DNA of 64,000 nucleotides from assembly GCA_005884685.1 (NCBI GenBank), contig VBAH01000019.1, positions 62,001-126,000 of the forward strand. The letters are read 5' to 3'. Positions 21,385 through 31,589 of the stretch are shown piece by piece (positions within the stretch are counted from its first letter, which is position 1; every line of letters starts with the position of its first letter). The stretch is from Alphaproteobacteria bacterium. Lineage in GTDB: Bacteria > Pseudomonadota > Alphaproteobacteria > Rhizobiales > Xanthobacteraceae. The translations under genes and the position numbers were made by a program. Below the pieces are notes generated by a model that made no database searches, was not told where the DNA came from, and saw only the letters and a list, made by a program, of their open reading frames with translations.

Positions 21385-22020
21385 CTACCCTTTGGGCGGA
21401 ACGGGCAGTTCCTCCGGGCGCTTGTCGATCACCCGGTCGATGATGCCGAAGTCCTTCGCCATGTCCGCGGTCAGGAATGTGTCGCGCTCCAGCGCGTCCT
21501 CGATCTTCTTGAGCTGCTGCCCGGTGTGCTTCACGTAGATTTCATTCAACCGCTTCTTGAGATTCAGGATTTCCTGGGCGTGCAGCATGATGTCGGTCGC
21601 CTGGCCCTGGAAACCGCCCGAGGGCTGGTGAACCATGATCCGCGCGTTCGGCAGCGCAAAGCGTTGATCCTTGGCGCCGGCCGCAAGAAGCAGCGAGCCC
21701 ATTGAAGCCGCCTGCCCGATGCAGAGCGTGGATACTGCCGGACGGATGAACTGCATGGTGTCGTAGATCGCCATCCCCGATGTCACCACGCCGCCCGGCG
21801 AGTTGATGTACATCGAGATTTCCTTCTTCGGATTCTCGGCCTCGAGAAACAGCAACTGCGCGACGACGAGCGTTGCGACGCCGTCATCGATCCCGCCGGT
21901 GATGAAGACGATCCGCTCCTTGAGCAGGCGCGAGAAGATGTCGTAGGCGCGCTCGCCGCGGTTGGTCTGCTCGACCACCATGGGAACGAGATTCATGTAG
22001 GTTCGGACGGGATCGCGCAT
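21385..22020 (-). CDS. clpP: ATP-dependent Clp protease proteolytic subunit ClpP
   Basis: A 211-residue serine peptidase that forms the double-heptamer chamber of ClpXP/ClpAP. Catalytic Ser 106 lies in [15 protein letters not shown] and His 131 in MVHQPSGG; the Asp is in the [18 protein letters not shown] segment. Start [20 protein letters not shown]. It follows tig by about 130 bp, the usual tig-clpP-clpX-lon arrangement. Confidence 0.98.
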   Translation of the reverse strand: MRDPVRTYMNLVPMVVEQTNRGERAYDIFSRLLKERIVFITGGIDDGVATLVVAQLLFLEAENPKKEISMYINSPGGVVTSGMAIYDTMQFIRPAVSTLCIGQAASMGSLLLAAGAKDQRFALPNARIMVHQPSGGFQGQATDIMLHAQEILNLKKRLNEIYVKHTGQQLKKIEDALERDTFLTADMAKDFGIIDRVIDKRPEELPVPPKG

Positions 22021-22153
22021 TGTGTGCCTGTTTTGCTCAAGAACCGTGCCCGACGGGCCGGTCAGTCATCTAGTGATGGACGCGCCGAAAGGAAGGGCAG
22101 CGAATCGCAAGGGCTTATCCCACGATTCGCCCGAGCACAGCAGTGACGCGACA

Positions 22154-23515
22154 TCAGCCGGCAGGCTTCTCGTCGTCATCTTCCTTGTACAGCTCCTCGC
22201 GCGTGACCTTCTTCTCCGTCACATTGGTGAGCTCGATCAGGAAGTCGACGACCTTCTCCTCGTAGATCGGCGCGCGCAGGCTGGCGACCGCCTGCGGGTT
22301 GTTGCGGTAGTATTCCCAGACCTGCTGCTCCTGGCCGGGGAACTGGCGCGCGCGCTCGACGATCGCGCGCTGCACTTCTTCATCGGTCACCTTGATCTGG
22401 TTCTTGTCGCCGATTTCCGCGATGACCAGCCCGAGCCGTACGCGACGCTCGGCGATCTTGCGATAATCGTCCTTGGCGGCTTCCTCGGTAGTGCCCTCGT
22501 CGGCGAACGTGCGGCCCTGACTCTTGAGATCGCCCTCGACCGTCTGCCAGACATTGTCGAACTCCTGGCTCACCAGCGTCGGCGGCAGTTCGAACTTGTG
22601 GCGCTCATCGAGCGCATCGAGCAATTGGCGCTTCAGCCGGTTGCGACTCGCGCCGGCGTGCTCGCGTGCGATCCGGTCCTTCACGGCGTCGCGCAGCTTC
22701 GAAAGCGACTCGAGGCCGAGCTGCTTGGCGAAGTCGTCATCGGTCTTCACCTCGCCCGGCGCGTCGAGCGACTTCGCCGAGACGGCGAATTCGGCTTCCT
22801 TGCCCGCGAGGTCGGCCTTGAGATAGTTCGGCGGAAACGATGCCTTCACGGCACGGTTCTCGCCCGCCTTGATGCCGATGAGCTGCTCCTCGAAGCCCGG
22901 GATGAAGGAGTTCGAGCCGATCACGACAGCAATGTCCTCGCCCGACCCGCCCTCGAACGGCGCGCCGTCGATCGTGCCGGTGAATGAGATCGTGACCTTG
23001 TCGCCGGAAGCCGCCTCGGCGCCCTCCGCCTTCGGCAGGAATGGGCGGTTCTGCTCGGCGATCCGGCCGATCGCCTCATCAATCTCGGCTTCGGTTGCCT
23101 CGGCGGTCAGCCGCTCCAGCTTGATGTCCTTGAAGTCAGCCAGTTCGATCTTCGGCAGCACCTCCATCGCGACCGAGTAATCGAGATCCGCCTTGCCCTC
23201 GACCACCGCCTTGATGGCCTCTTCCTCGGTCGGAAGCTTGACCTGCGGCTCCATCGCGAGGCGCAGGTTGTTGTCCGAGACGATCTGCGCATTCGCGTCG
23301 CGAACGGTCGCTTCGATGGTCTCGGCCATCACCGAGCGGCCGTAGAGGCGCTTCAGGTGTCCGACCGGCACCTTGCCGGGACGAAAGCCGTTGATGCGGA
23401 CCTGGTCCTTCAGTTCGTCGAGGCGCGTGTTGACCTTGGAATCGAGGTCGTTGGCCGGAACGACGACACGGAATTCCCGCTTGAGGCCTTCGGAGAGAGT
23501 TTGCGTAACCTGCAT
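22154..23515 (-). CDS. tig: Trigger factor (ribosome-associated chaperone and peptidyl-prolyl isomerase)
   Basis: A 453-residue chaperone that binds nascent chains at the ribosome exit. The N-terminal ribosome-binding domain contains [18 protein letters not shown] (signature GFRxGKxP), and the middle FKBP-type domain has [20 protein letters not shown]. The helical C-terminal arms end in an acidic tail ([10 protein letters not shown]). The start is the ATG before [14 protein letters not shown]; the frame continues upstream into tRNA-Leu and must not be used. Confidence 0.97.
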   Translation of the reverse strand: MQVTQTLSEGLKREFRVVVPANDLDSKVNTRLDELKDQVRINGFRPGKVPVGHLKRLYGRSVMAETIEATVRDANAQIVSDNNLRLAMEPQVKLPTEEEAIKAVVEGKADLDYSVAMEVLPKIELADFKDIKLERLTAEATEAEIDEAIGRIAEQNRPFLPKAEGAEAASGDKVTISFTGTIDGAPFEGGSGEDIAVVIGSNSFIPGFEEQLIGIKAGENRAVKASFPPNYLKADLAGKEAEFAVSAKSLDAPGEVKTDDDFAKQLGLESLSKLRDAVKDRIAREHAGASRNRLKRQLLDALDERHKFELPPTLVSQEFDNVWQTVEGDLKSQGRTFADEGTTEEAAKDDYRKIAERRVRLGLVIAEIGDKNQIKVTDEEVQRAIVERARQFPGQEQQVWEYYRNNPQAVASLRAPIYEEKVVDFLIELTNVTEKKVTREELYKEDDDEKPAG

Positions 23516-23562
23516 GATCAAATGTGCTCGTGTTCGTGCGCGTCTGTTCCGGGTTGGACGAT

Positions 23563-23646
23563 GGTGCGGGCGGAGGGATTTGAACCCACAAGCCTTGCGG
23601 CGCTGGAACCTAAATCCAGTGCGTCTGCCAGTTCCGCCACGCCCGC
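23563..23646 (-). tRNA. tRNA-Leu (TAG)
   Basis: A class II tRNA on the minus strand. The acceptor is GCGGGCG/CGCCCGC, the anticodon stem CTGGA...TCCAG encloses loop TTTAGGT (anticodon TAG), there is a long variable arm (GCGCCGCAAGGCTTG), the T-arm is GGGTTCAAATCCC and CCA is encoded. It lies upstream of tig. Confidence 0.95.
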
Positions 23647-23760
23647 CAAGGGTAGCCAAAGCGAGGTAACCACCGGGCGGGGCGGCTTATATCACCAAGT
23701 TGCGGCCACGCACCATAGAAATGGGTAACCCAAACTTGACGGCAAGCCCGGCGCGACATG

Positions 23761-23782
23761 GCGACCCCCGTTTAGGGGTCGC
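23761..23782 (+). promoter_or_regulatory. Perfect stem-loop upstream of the multicopper-oxidase gene
   Basis: GCGACCCC (23761-23768), loop CGTTTA, GGGGTCGC (23775-23782). It is an 8-bp GC stem without a following T run, 31 bp before the chosen ATG. It may be a leader structure or a protein-binding site; purpose unknown. Confidence 0.4.
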
Positions 23783-23813
23783 GCTCGCCGGGTCGGGCCT
23801 GTACCAACGGAAA

Positions 23814-25103
23814 ATGGTGCGGGTGCTGCATCGATTGGTCTCGCGGCGGAGCGTCGTTTTGGGCGCCGGCGCCGTGCTCGCGGCGCCATGTCTGGCGAGC
23901 GCGCAGCCGGACGGCTTCCGCGTCCTGCGGGCGCGCACGGGAACGGCGCAGCTGCGCGGGCCGGACCGCGGCACAACCGCAATCCGGGGCTTCGAAGGCG
24001 CGGTTCCGGGGCCGGCGCTACGGGTCAAGCGCGGCGAAGAGTTGAAGGTGCGGCTCGTCAACGAACTGGTGACCAACACGGCGATCCATTGGCACGGCGT
24101 GCGGGTGCCGAATGCGATGGACGGTGTGGTCGGACTGACGCAGGCCGCCGCGGTCGGTCCGGGTGAAAGCTTCGAGTATCGTTTCACGCCGCCCGACGCC
24201 GGCACGTTTTGGTATCACGCGGCGCCGCGCCCGATCGAGGACCGCGCGCTCTATGGGCTGCTGATTGTCGACGAACCCGAGCCGATCGACGTCGACCGCG
24301 ATGTGGCGCTGATCTTCGATGCGTGGGCGCTCGGCGCGGATGGGAGCGTTGACAGAGACGGCGTCACGTCTTTCACCGCCAACGGACGCAGCGCGTTCGA
24401 CATTCCAGTTGTTGCGAACGAGCGGGTACGGCTGCGCCTCGTCAATGCGGCGCGCAACGAATTCATGACCGTGCGCCTTGACCGCCATGCCGCGACGGTC
24501 ATGGCGACCGATGGGCAGCCTGCCGAGCCGTTTCCCGCCCGCGATGGCCGCCTCGCGCTCGCCCCGGGCAACCGCGTCGACCTGTTCATCAACATGACGC
24601 TGCCGCCGGGAACGGCCGCGCCGATCTTTGTCGGCAGCGACGGCCGCGAAGTGCCGCTGGCACGCTTTGTCTACAGCACGGCACCGCCGTTGCGCAGCGC
24701 ACCTAAAGGTGTGCCGAAGGCGCTGCCGGCAAACCCGCTGCCCGAGCGCATGAATTTTGCCGCCGCGATCAAGCTCGAAATCGCGCTCGACGATCCGCGG
24801 CATCGCCCGGCGCCGGGGACGTTCGGCCGCCCGCTGTTTACCACCGTGCCACGCCCGACGGTGCAGATCGGATTCAAGAACCCGACCGACCGCGCGCATG
24901 TCGTTCACCTGCATGGTCACAGCGCACGTCTCCTCGATGCGCTCGACGACGGCTGGAAGCCGTTCTGGCTCGATACGATCCTCGTCCCGCCGCAGCGCAC
25001 GACGCGCATTGCCTTCGTGGCGGACAATCGGGGGAAATGGTTGATCGAATCTCAGGTTCTGGGCGGTGAAAGTGGCATTCGCGCCTGGTTCGAAATTACC
25101 TAG
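23814..25103 (+). CDS. Multicopper-oxidase-fold protein with degenerate copper sites
   Basis: A 429-residue exported cupredoxin protein. A twin-arginine signal (SRRSVVLGAGAVLAAP, residues 10-25) begins at the chosen ATG; longer frames would bury it. The three-cupredoxin layout includes HWHG (92-95) and HLHGH near the C-terminus. However, the usual WYHSH reads WYHAA (133-137), and the final HCHxxxH block that supplies the type 1 Cys/His ligands is replaced by WLIESQVLGGESGIRAWFEI. Copper oxidase activity is therefore unlikely. It may be structural, like the Tat substrate FtsP/SufI. It ends overlapping the convergent nnr gene by 8 bp. Confidence 0.85.
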   Translation: MVRVLHRLVSRRSVVLGAGAVLAAPCLASAQPDGFRVLRARTGTAQLRGPDRGTTAIRGFEGAVPGPALRVKRGEELKVRLVNELVTNTAIHWHGVRVPNAMDGVVGLTQAAAVGPGESFEYRFTPPDAGTFWYHAAPRPIEDRALYGLLIVDEPEPIDVDRDVALIFDAWALGADGSVDRDGVTSFTANGRSAFDIPVVANERVRLRLVNAARNEFMTVRLDRHAATVMATDGQPAEPFPARDGRLALAPGNRVDLFINMTLPPGTAAPIFVGSDGREVPLARFVYSTAPPLRSAPKGVPKALPANPLPERMNFAAAIKLEIALDDPRHRPAPGTFGRPLFTTVPRPTVQIGFKNPTDRAHVVHLHGHSARLLDALDDGWKPFWLDTILVPPQRTTRIAFVADNRGKWLIESQVLGGESGIRAWFEIT

Positions 25104-26604
25104 CCCGGCCGTTCGTGAATTCGTCGAACAAGCGCCGATAAATCACGGGCAATGCTTCCGGAAGGTCTTCCGCGATCAGTCCGGGGCCGACCTCGTTCCC
25201 GGCCTCGCCATGCAGCCAGGCCCCCGCGCACGCCGCTTCGAACGCTGGCATATGCTGCGCCAGCAGACCGCCAACAATGCCCGCGAGAACGTCCCCGGAG
25301 CCGGCTGTCGCCAGCCAGGGCGGCGCATTCTCATTGATCGCCGCGCGTCCGTTCGGCGCCGCCACGACCGTATCGGCGCCCTTGAGCAGCACGACCGCGC
25401 CGGAGGCGCCGGCGGCAGCGCGAGCGAGAGATAATCTCGACTGCGTTTCGGTCTCTTTTGCTATACCCTTGAACAACCTCGCAAACTCGCCTTGGTGCGG
25501 GGTCAGCACCAACTGCCGCTCGGGATGCGCCGCGATCGCATCGAACAAGGCGCGAGGTTCCTCGGCGAAACTCGTCAAGGCGTCGGCGTCGAGCACGATT
25601 GCGCGCTCGCCATCAAGCGCAGCGAGAACAAGCGCTCGCGTATTCGCGCTCACACCGAGGCCCGGGCCGAGCACCACCGTATTGAGCCGGCGGTCAGCGA
25701 GCATCGCACGCAACTCATCGGCGCCATCGGCCGCGCGCACCATCACGGCAAGGGCTGCAACCGCGTTCACCAGCAATGCCCCGCGTGGGCTTGCCAACGT
25801 GACCAGCCCCGCACCTGCCCGCAACGCACCGCGCGCCGCGAGCCGTGCCGCTCCGGTGAAAGGCAGCTCGCCGGAAAGGATCACCGCATGGCCGCGCGAA
25901 TATTTATGTCCCTCGAGCCGCGGAATCGGAAAAGCGCCGGCCCACAGCGCCGGTCCGTTGGCGAAGGCCTTGGGCCGCACGCGTTCGAGTACGCGCTCTG
26001 AAATGCCGATGTCGGCGACGCGTACGTTGCCGGCGTACCGCCGTCCGGGCAGCAGCACGTGACCGAGCTTGCGGCGGAAGAAGGTGATGCTTTCGTGCGC
26101 GCTGACCGCTGCGCCCATAACGGCGCCCGTTGCGCCATCGATGCCGCTCGGCAAATCGACGGCGATAATCGGCGCGCCACTCGCGTTCATCGCTTCGATC
26201 ATCGCGCGGCCGTTACCCTCGACCGGACGATTGAGCCCGGCGCCGAACAGCGCATCCACGATTACGTCTGCGCCCGCGACCGCTTCCGGCTGAGCCGGCT
26301 CGATCGGGCCGCGCCACAGTCGCCTCGCTTCGGCGGCATCGCCGTCCCGGGTCGTGGGTTCGCCGAGAAGCAGGACGCGCACTTGGTAGCCGCGCTCGGC
26401 CACCACCCGCGCCGCGACGAAGCCGTCGCCGCCATTGTTGCCGGGGCCCGCCACGACGAGCACGCGCATACCGGGCGGATGGCGCAAAACCGCTTCCGCC
26501 ACCGCGCGTCCGGCATTTTCCATCAACGCGATGCCGGGAATGCCAGCGGCGACGGTGAGCCGGTCGCACTCGGCCATCTCGTCGGGCGTCAGAAGTTCCA
26601 TCAT
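25096..26604 (-). CDS. nnr: Bifunctional NAD(P)H-hydrate epimerase / ADP-dependent NAD(P)H-hydrate dehydratase
   Basis: A 502-residue metabolite-repair enzyme that converts hydrated, inactive NAD(P)HX back to NAD(P)H. The N-terminal YjeF epimerase domain has AGPGNNGGDGFVAARV (about residues 50-65) and VDLPSGIDG. The C-terminal ribokinase-like dehydratase has LGPGLGV, LTPHQGEFARLF and NENAPPWLATAGSGDVLAGI. The start is one of two adjacent ATG codons (26604 or 26601). The stop lies inside the end of the convergent multicopper-oxidase gene. Confidence 0.95.
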   Translation of the reverse strand: MMELLTPDEMAECDRLTVAAGIPGIALMENAGRAVAEAVLRHPPGMRVLVVAGPGNNGGDGFVAARVVAERGYQVRVLLLGEPTTRDGDAAEARRLWRGPIEPAQPEAVAGADVIVDALFGAGLNRPVEGNGRAMIEAMNASGAPIIAVDLPSGIDGATGAVMGAAVSAHESITFFRRKLGHVLLPGRRYAGNVRVADIGISERVLERVRPKAFANGPALWAGAFPIPRLEGHKYSRGHAVILSGELPFTGAARLAARGALRAGAGLVTLASPRGALLVNAVAALAVMVRAADGADELRAMLADRRLNTVVLGPGLGVSANTRALVLAALDGERAIVLDADALTSFAEEPRALFDAIAAHPERQLVLTPHQGEFARLFKGIAKETETQSRLSLARAAAGASGAVVLLKGADTVVAAPNGRAAINENAPPWLATAGSGDVLAGIVGGLLAQHMPAFEAACAGAWLHGEAGNEVGPGLIAEDLPEALPVIYRRLFDEFTNGRAR

Positions 26605-26816
26605 CGGGTTATCGCCCGAGTCTAGCGGAGCGGCGCGAGATCCGACAGGCCGATGCATCGGTGGGCAAGTGAGCCGGCGGAAACATGGAGGTGTTGCCTA
26701 AGGAGTAATCACATTGCCTATGTTTTAGACAGGCTGTAGCAACGCGCTGCCCGGGCCATGCCGCCCGAGATGGCGGAAGCTGTTCACATACCACGGTTTT
26801 GTCGTACGCAGCGGCT

Positions 26817-26832
26817 TGGCACGGACCCTGCT
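26817..26832 (+). promoter_or_regulatory. Sigma-54 (RpoN) promoter of glnB
   Basis: TGGCACGGACCCTGCT matches the -24/-12 consensus TGGCACG-N4-TTGCW, with the invariant GG and GC exactly ten bases apart. It lies 68 bp before the glnB ATG. NtrC-dependent sigma-54 control of glnBA is established in rhizobia. A clear NtrC enhancer pair was not identified upstream. Confidence 0.78.
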
Positions 26833-26834
26833 AA

Positions 26835-27239
<405 letters not shown>

Positions 27240-27240
27240 C

Positions 27241-27256
27241 GCGCGGGGCCCCGCGC
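27241..27256 (+). promoter_or_regulatory. Perfect 16-bp palindrome in the glnB-glnA spacer
   Basis: GCGCGGGGCCCCGCGC starts two bases after the glnB stop. It has no loop as a strict hairpin, but as RNA it can fold with a four-base loop. There is no T run, so it is more likely an mRNA-processing or attenuation structure than a terminator. Confidence 0.45.
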
Positions 27257-27289
27257 TGATCCCCGAATTGCTCCGAAGAAAGGGTACCC

Positions 27290-28699
27290 ATGACGACGGC
27301 TAAAGATGTCCTCAAGATGATGAAGGACAACGACGTGAAATACGTCGACTTCCGTTTCACCGATCCGCGCGGCAAGTGGCAGCATGTCACCTTCGACAAA
27401 TCGATGATCGAGGAAGACACGTTCGCCGAAGGCCAGATGTTCGACGGCTCCTCGATCGCGGGCTGGAAGGCGATCCATGAGTCGGACATGTGCCTGATGC
27501 CGGATCCGGCGACCGCCACGATCGATCCGTTCTTCGCCGAGACGACGCTGTCGATCGTCTGCGACGTGCTCGAGCCGACCACCGGCGAGCCCTACAACCG
27601 CGACCCGCGCGGCATCGCCAGGAAGGCGGAGGCGATGGTGAAGTCGATGGGGATCGGCGACACGATCTTCTTCGGTCCGGAGGCCGAGTTCTTCGTGTTC
27701 GACGACGTGCGCTTCAGCGCGGAGCCGTACAAGACCGGATTCCAGGTCGACTCGATCGCGTTTCCGACCAACTCCTCGACCGTCTACGAGGGGGGCAATC
27801 TCGGCCACCACATCGGCACCAAGAAGGGCTACTTCCCGGTCCCGCCGCAAGACTCCGCGCAGGACATGCGCTCCGAGATGCTCGCCGCGATGGCCAAGAT
27901 GGGCGTGAAGGTCGAGAAGCATCACCACGAGGTGGCCTCCGCCCAGCACGAGCTCGGCATGAAGTTCTCGCCGATGACGCTGATGGCCGACCAGTTGCAG
28001 ATCTACAAATACTGCATCACGCAGGTCGCGCAGATCTACGGCAAGACTGCCTGCTTCATGCCGAAACCGGTCTACGGCGACAACGGCTCGGGCATGCACT
28101 GCCACCAGTCGATCTGGAAGAGTGGCAAGCCCGTGTTCGCCGGCAACAAGTATTCGGACCTGTCCGAAACCTGCCTGCAGTACATCGCGGGCATCATCAA
28201 GCATGCGAAGGCGATCAACGCCTTCACCAACCCGACGACCAACTCGTACAAGCGGTTGGTCCCGGGCTTCGAGGCCCCTGTGCTGCTCGCCTATTCGGCG
28301 CGCAACCGCTCGGCCTCGTGCCGCATCCCGTACACGACCAACCCGAAGGCCAAGCGTGTCGAGGTCCGCTTCCCCGATCCGCTCGCCAATCCGTATCTCG
28401 GCTTCGCCGCGATGCTGATGGCCGGCCTCGATGGCATCAAGAACAAGCTCGATCCGGGACCGGCGATGGACAAGGACCTCTACGACCTGCCGCCGAAGGA
28501 GCTGAAGAAAATACCGACCGTATGCGGCAGCTTGCGCGAGGCGCTCGGCAATCTCGACAAGGATCGCGAATTCCTCAAAGCCGGCGGCGTATTCGACGAC
28601 GACTTCATCGACAGCTACATCGAGCTGAAGATGACCGAGGTGATTCGCTTCGAGCACACCCCGCATCCGGTCGAATATGAGATGTACTACTCGGCGTAA
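27290..28699 (+). CDS. glnA: Glutamine synthetase type I
   Basis: A 469-residue cytoplasmic enzyme that forms glutamine from glutamate, ammonia and ATP as a dodecamer. Signatures are FDGSSIAGW (beta-grasp), the ATP-binding [29 protein letters not shown], and the adenylylation loop [18 protein letters not shown] with the regulatory Tyr. GAAGAAAGGG precedes the ATG. Co-transcription with glnB from a sigma-54 promoter is likely. Confidence 0.98.
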   Translation: MTTAKDVLKMMKDNDVKYVDFRFTDPRGKWQHVTFDKSMIEEDTFAEGQMFDGSSIAGWKAIHESDMCLMPDPATATIDPFFAETTLSIVCDVLEPTTGEPYNRDPRGIARKAEAMVKSMGIGDTIFFGPEAEFFVFDDVRFSAEPYKTGFQVDSIAFPTNSSTVYEGGNLGHHIGTKKGYFPVPPQDSAQDMRSEMLAAMAKMGVKVEKHHHEVASAQHELGMKFSPMTLMADQLQIYKYCITQVAQIYGKTACFMPKPVYGDNGSGMHCHQSIWKSGKPVFAGNKYSDLSETCLQYIAGIIKHAKAINAFTNPTTNSYKRLVPGFEAPVLLAYSARNRSASCRIPYTTNPKAKRVEVRFPDPLANPYLGFAAMLMAGLDGIKNKLDPGPAMDKDLYDLPPKELKKIPTVCGSLREALGNLDKDREFLKAGGVFDDDFIDSYIELKMTEVIRFEHTPHPVEYEMYYSA

Positions 28700-28740
28700 G
28701 GCGTACTCCTCCCAAACGTCGCGGCGACGCGACCACCTGG

Positions 28741-28769
28741 AAGGGCGCTCCGCAAGGGCGCCCTTTTTT
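28741..28769 (+). terminator. Rho-independent terminator of glnBA
   Basis: AAGGGCGC (28741-28748) pairs with GCGCCCTT (28758-28765), followed by a six-T run. It lies 42 bases after the glnA stop. Confidence 0.88.
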
Positions 28770-29032
28770 CTTTCCGGGCGGCCTGCCCTTTGCCGCAACG
28801 TGAGCGGGCATTTGCGGACTGTTGCGGCTGCGCCACATCAAGCCGGTTTGTTTTGAAGAACTGCCACATTCGCCCAAACAGGCAGCAGTTGTCGTTTCTT
28901 TGGGCTCGATACCTCGTTCGTTCGTCTTGCAATATCAGCGCGATGTTAGTTCGGCGCCGCGTTCTGGGGGGTGCCAGCAGGCGTGAAATAGTCGGGATCA
29001 TCTTGGAGCCACCAGCGTGGGTGGGGGGATCA
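28770..29032 (+). other. Leader/promoter region of the TorF-like porin gene
   Basis: 263 bp without a gene. The last bases carry a very strong GGGGGG ribosome site just before the ATG at 29033. The TTG-rich part around 28840-28940 is the probable promoter; no unambiguous boxes were recognised. Confidence 0.4.
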
Positions 29033-29965
29033 ATGAAAACCACAAACACTCTCGTCGCATCGTTTGCAGCACTCACGTTGCTCGGCACAGGCGCCTTCGC
29101 AGCCGACATCGTTACCAAAGCACCGAAAAAGATCGTGGAAGCCGGACCGACATCCTGCTTCGATGTCGCCTTCGGGGGCGGCATCCAGAGCGACTATAAC
29201 TTCCGCGGCATTTCGCAGACCGATAAGGGGCCGGGCGTCTTCGCCTATGTCGAGCCGCGCTGCAACATCACCAAGGACATTCAGCTCTACGCCGGCATCT
29301 GGGGCTGGAGCACGAAACTGCCGACGACGCCGACGGGCGAATTCGACCTCTACGGCGGTATCCGCCCAACCTTCGGTCCCGTCGCGTTCGATTTCGGCTT
29401 CATGTACTACTACTATCCGAACGAAACGCAGCTGTTCTTCGCCGACCCCACCCTGACGACGGTCAGCCCGAGCAATTTCGGCTTCGGGCCGTTCACCGTC
29501 AAAGACAGCGACATGTGGGAGGTCTACGGCAAGGGCACCTGGACGGCGACCGACTGGCTCGCGATCGGCGGCTACGTCTACTACACCCCGAACTGGCTGG
29601 GGTCGGGCGCAAAGGGCACGTATGCGGGCGGCAACGTCAAGTTCACCCTGCCCTCCGCCTGGTTCCCGACGGACTGGGGGGTCTACGTCTCCGGCGATGC
29701 CGCGCACTACTGGCTCGGCAATTTCACGGCCTTCGGCGCGCCGTTCGACCTGCCCGACTACACGCAGTGGAACGTTGGGTTCGCGGTGACCTACAAGATC
29801 TTCACCTTCGACGTGCGCTACTACGACACCGACCTGTCGCGGCAGAACTGCTTCCTGCTCACCAGTGATCCGAGCGCCGTGGCGACCGGGCAATCGAAAT
29901 GGTGCGACGCGACCGTGGTCGCGAAGTTCTCGTTCGACCTGACCGCGATGACGAACCTGAAATAA
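29033..29965 (+). CDS. TorF-family putative porin (Gcw_chp type)
   Basis: A 310-residue outer-membrane barrel protein. The signal peptide is MKTTNTLVASFAALTLLGTG-AFAAD, followed by SFDVAFGGG-like strands and the family segment SDYNFRGISQTDKGPGVFAY. Aromatic beta strands (FDFGFMYYYYPNE, WEVYGKGTWTATDWL) run to the end. Two Cys pairs are present (CFDV/CNI; NCF/WCD). This family has a predicted porin function only. It is a monocistronic gene with its own terminator. Confidence 0.88.
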   Translation: MKTTNTLVASFAALTLLGTGAFAADIVTKAPKKIVEAGPTSCFDVAFGGGIQSDYNFRGISQTDKGPGVFAYVEPRCNITKDIQLYAGIWGWSTKLPTTPTGEFDLYGGIRPTFGPVAFDFGFMYYYYPNETQLFFADPTLTTVSPSNFGFGPFTVKDSDMWEVYGKGTWTATDWLAIGGYVYYTPNWLGSGAKGTYAGGNVKFTLPSAWFPTDWGVYVSGDAAHYWLGNFTAFGAPFDLPDYTQWNVGFAVTYKIFTFDVRYYDTDLSRQNCFLLTSDPSAVATGQSKWCDATVVAKFSFDLTAMTNLK

Positions 29966-29992
29966 CGCGGCACGGAGAGATGCAGGAGCACG

Positions 29993-30019
29993 AAGGGGCG
30001 CCGCGCGGCGCCCCTTTTT
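29993..30019 (+). terminator. Rho-independent terminator (possibly bidirectional)
   Basis: AAGGGGCGCC (29993-30002), loop GCGC, GGCGCCCCTT (30007-30016), then T to 30019. It serves the plus-strand porin gene and lies just beyond the stop of the convergent gene at 30029. Confidence 0.88.
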
Positions 30020-30028
30020 CATCCCGAG

Positions 30029-30265
30029 TCAGACCAGCATGAACACCAGCGCGATCAGCGCGACCAGCGTCGCGGTGCGCAACGGATGCCGCACTCTCTT
30101 CCGGGCCCAATAGGCGCCCTGCTCGCGGCGCACGCGCACAACCGCTGCTTCGAACTCGTCCGATGTTGAAAACAGACACGCGAGAGCCGTCCCGGCGCGC
30201 TCCGCGGCGGCGCGCAGGGCGACGATGTCGGCTTCCAGGTCGGCGATTGCGCGCGAATGCGACAT
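30029..30265 (-). CDS. Small tail-anchored-like membrane protein, function unknown
   Basis: A 78-residue protein with an N-terminal amphipathic, Ala-rich helix (AIADLEADIVALRAAAERAG), a charged middle (VRREQGAYWARKRVRHPLR) and one C-terminal transmembrane segment (TATLVALIALVFMLV). It is not recognised as a named family. Codon usage matches its neighbours, and it lies between two unrelated genes. Confidence 0.65.
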   Translation of the reverse strand: MSHSRAIADLEADIVALRAAAERAGTALACLFSTSDEFEAAVVRVRREQGAYWARKRVRHPLRTATLVALIALVFMLV

Positions 30266-30353
30266 GGGAGCGATGCTAACGGCGATACGGTAAACGCCGG
30301 GTTTCCGTTACTCACCAGCCGGTCGTTAACGCGCGTTAACGTATCGCACTGCG

Positions 30354-31589
30354 TCAGGCGGCACTGCGCGAGAGCGCAGAAAGCGCAAACACCTGCGCGG
30401 CGGGCGCGATCGACGCCCCGGGTTCGACGGCGCTGATTCCGCAGTCGATCACAGCGATGCGGTTTCGTCCGCCTGCCTTTGCGCGATACAGCGCATGGTC
30501 GGCCGCTGCCATCAGATCCTCGATGCGCGCCGCCGGATCGTTGGTCGTCGCAACCCCGATACTCGCTGTCGACGCGACAGCCTTGCCGCCGACCGAGCGC
30601 GCCGCTTCGGCAAACCGTATCCGGATGCGCTCTGCGACGCGCGCCGCTTCCGCGGCATCCGTCCCGGACAGCAGAAATGCGAATTCCTCGCCTCCGAGCC
30701 TTCCGCTCAGATCGTTCGCACGCAACGTGTGGGTAACCGTGTCGGCGAAGAGCTGCAGCACATGGTCGCCGATCGCGTGACCGAACCGGTCGTTCACAGC
30801 CTTGAAGCGGTCGAGATCGGCTAGCATCACGGTCAGCGGCTCGCTGCGCTTGCCGCCGCGGCTCATGAATTCGGCGGCATTGCCAAGGAATGCGCGCCGG
30901 TTGGCAAGGCCGGTCAGCGGGTCGATCAAAGCCGCCCTCTTGTGGCGCAGCTCGCCGCGCTCCTTCGTCATAGACAGGAGCAGAAACGCGAAGGTGATCG
31001 TGTACAGCACGGTGGAGAACGCCATGACGGCAAACGTCGGGCTGCGAAAGAAATCATGCGTCGCCGTCAGCGGCGTGAGGAGAACCGCGGGAAGACGCAG
31101 GGTGAGCACCACCATCTGGGTGAGCAGCACGATGATGGTCGGCCAGCGCGACAGCAGCGGCTCCGCGCGCTCGCTCCAGAACTCGTACACCATCAGGCTG
31201 ATCAACGCGCACTGGCAGAGCGTCACGACGACGATGCGCAGATTGATGTCGGCCGCAATCGCGGGCACCTGCATCGCGATCAGCCAGATCAGCGGCGCGA
31301 CCAGCAGGGCGGTGAGAGGTGTGTCGCGCCCGTGGAACGCGCGCGCGCCGGCGAACATGAAGCCGTAGCTCAAAAGGACGGCAGTGTTCGCCATCTCGAT
31401 CGAGAGCACGTCGGGAATGATGCGGCGTGCGGACAGCAGCGCAAACGATATCGCCCCGAGCAGATAGCCGCTGCCCCACCACAGCAGTGCGCTGGAGTTC
31501 TGCTCGCGCCGCCAGGCGAACAGCAGCAACGCACCGAGAATCGTGGTGACGAACACCGCGACGATCGAAAGCGTCGGGACGTGGAGCAT
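30354..31589 (-). CDS. Membrane-bound diguanylate cyclase (GGDEF)
   Basis: A 411-residue protein that makes cyclic di-GMP. The first 200 residues form about six transmembrane helices, a sensor-type region without a recognised name. The GGDEF domain follows at about 225-385: LIDPLTGLANRRAFL, LADLDRFKAVNDRFGH and the active-site RLGGEEFAFLL. The allosteric inhibitory RxxD site (RAND) lies five residues before GGEEF, so product inhibition is expected. There is no EAL domain. Confidence 0.93.
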   Translation of the reverse strand: MLHVPTLSIVAVFVTTILGALLLFAWRREQNSSALLWWGSGYLLGAISFALLSARRIIPDVLSIEMANTAVLLSYGFMFAGARAFHGRDTPLTALLVAPLIWLIAMQVPAIAADINLRIVVVTLCQCALISLMVYEFWSERAEPLLSRWPTIIVLLTQMVVLTLRLPAVLLTPLTATHDFFRSPTFAVMAFSTVLYTITFAFLLLSMTKERGELRHKRAALIDPLTGLANRRAFLGNAAEFMSRGGKRSEPLTVMLADLDRFKAVNDRFGHAIGDHVLQLFADTVTHTLRANDLSGRLGGEEFAFLLSGTDAAEAARVAERIRIRFAEAARSVGGKAVASTASIGVATTNDPAARIEDLMAAADHALYRAKAGGRNRIAVIDCGISAVEPGASIAPAAQVFALSALSRSAA

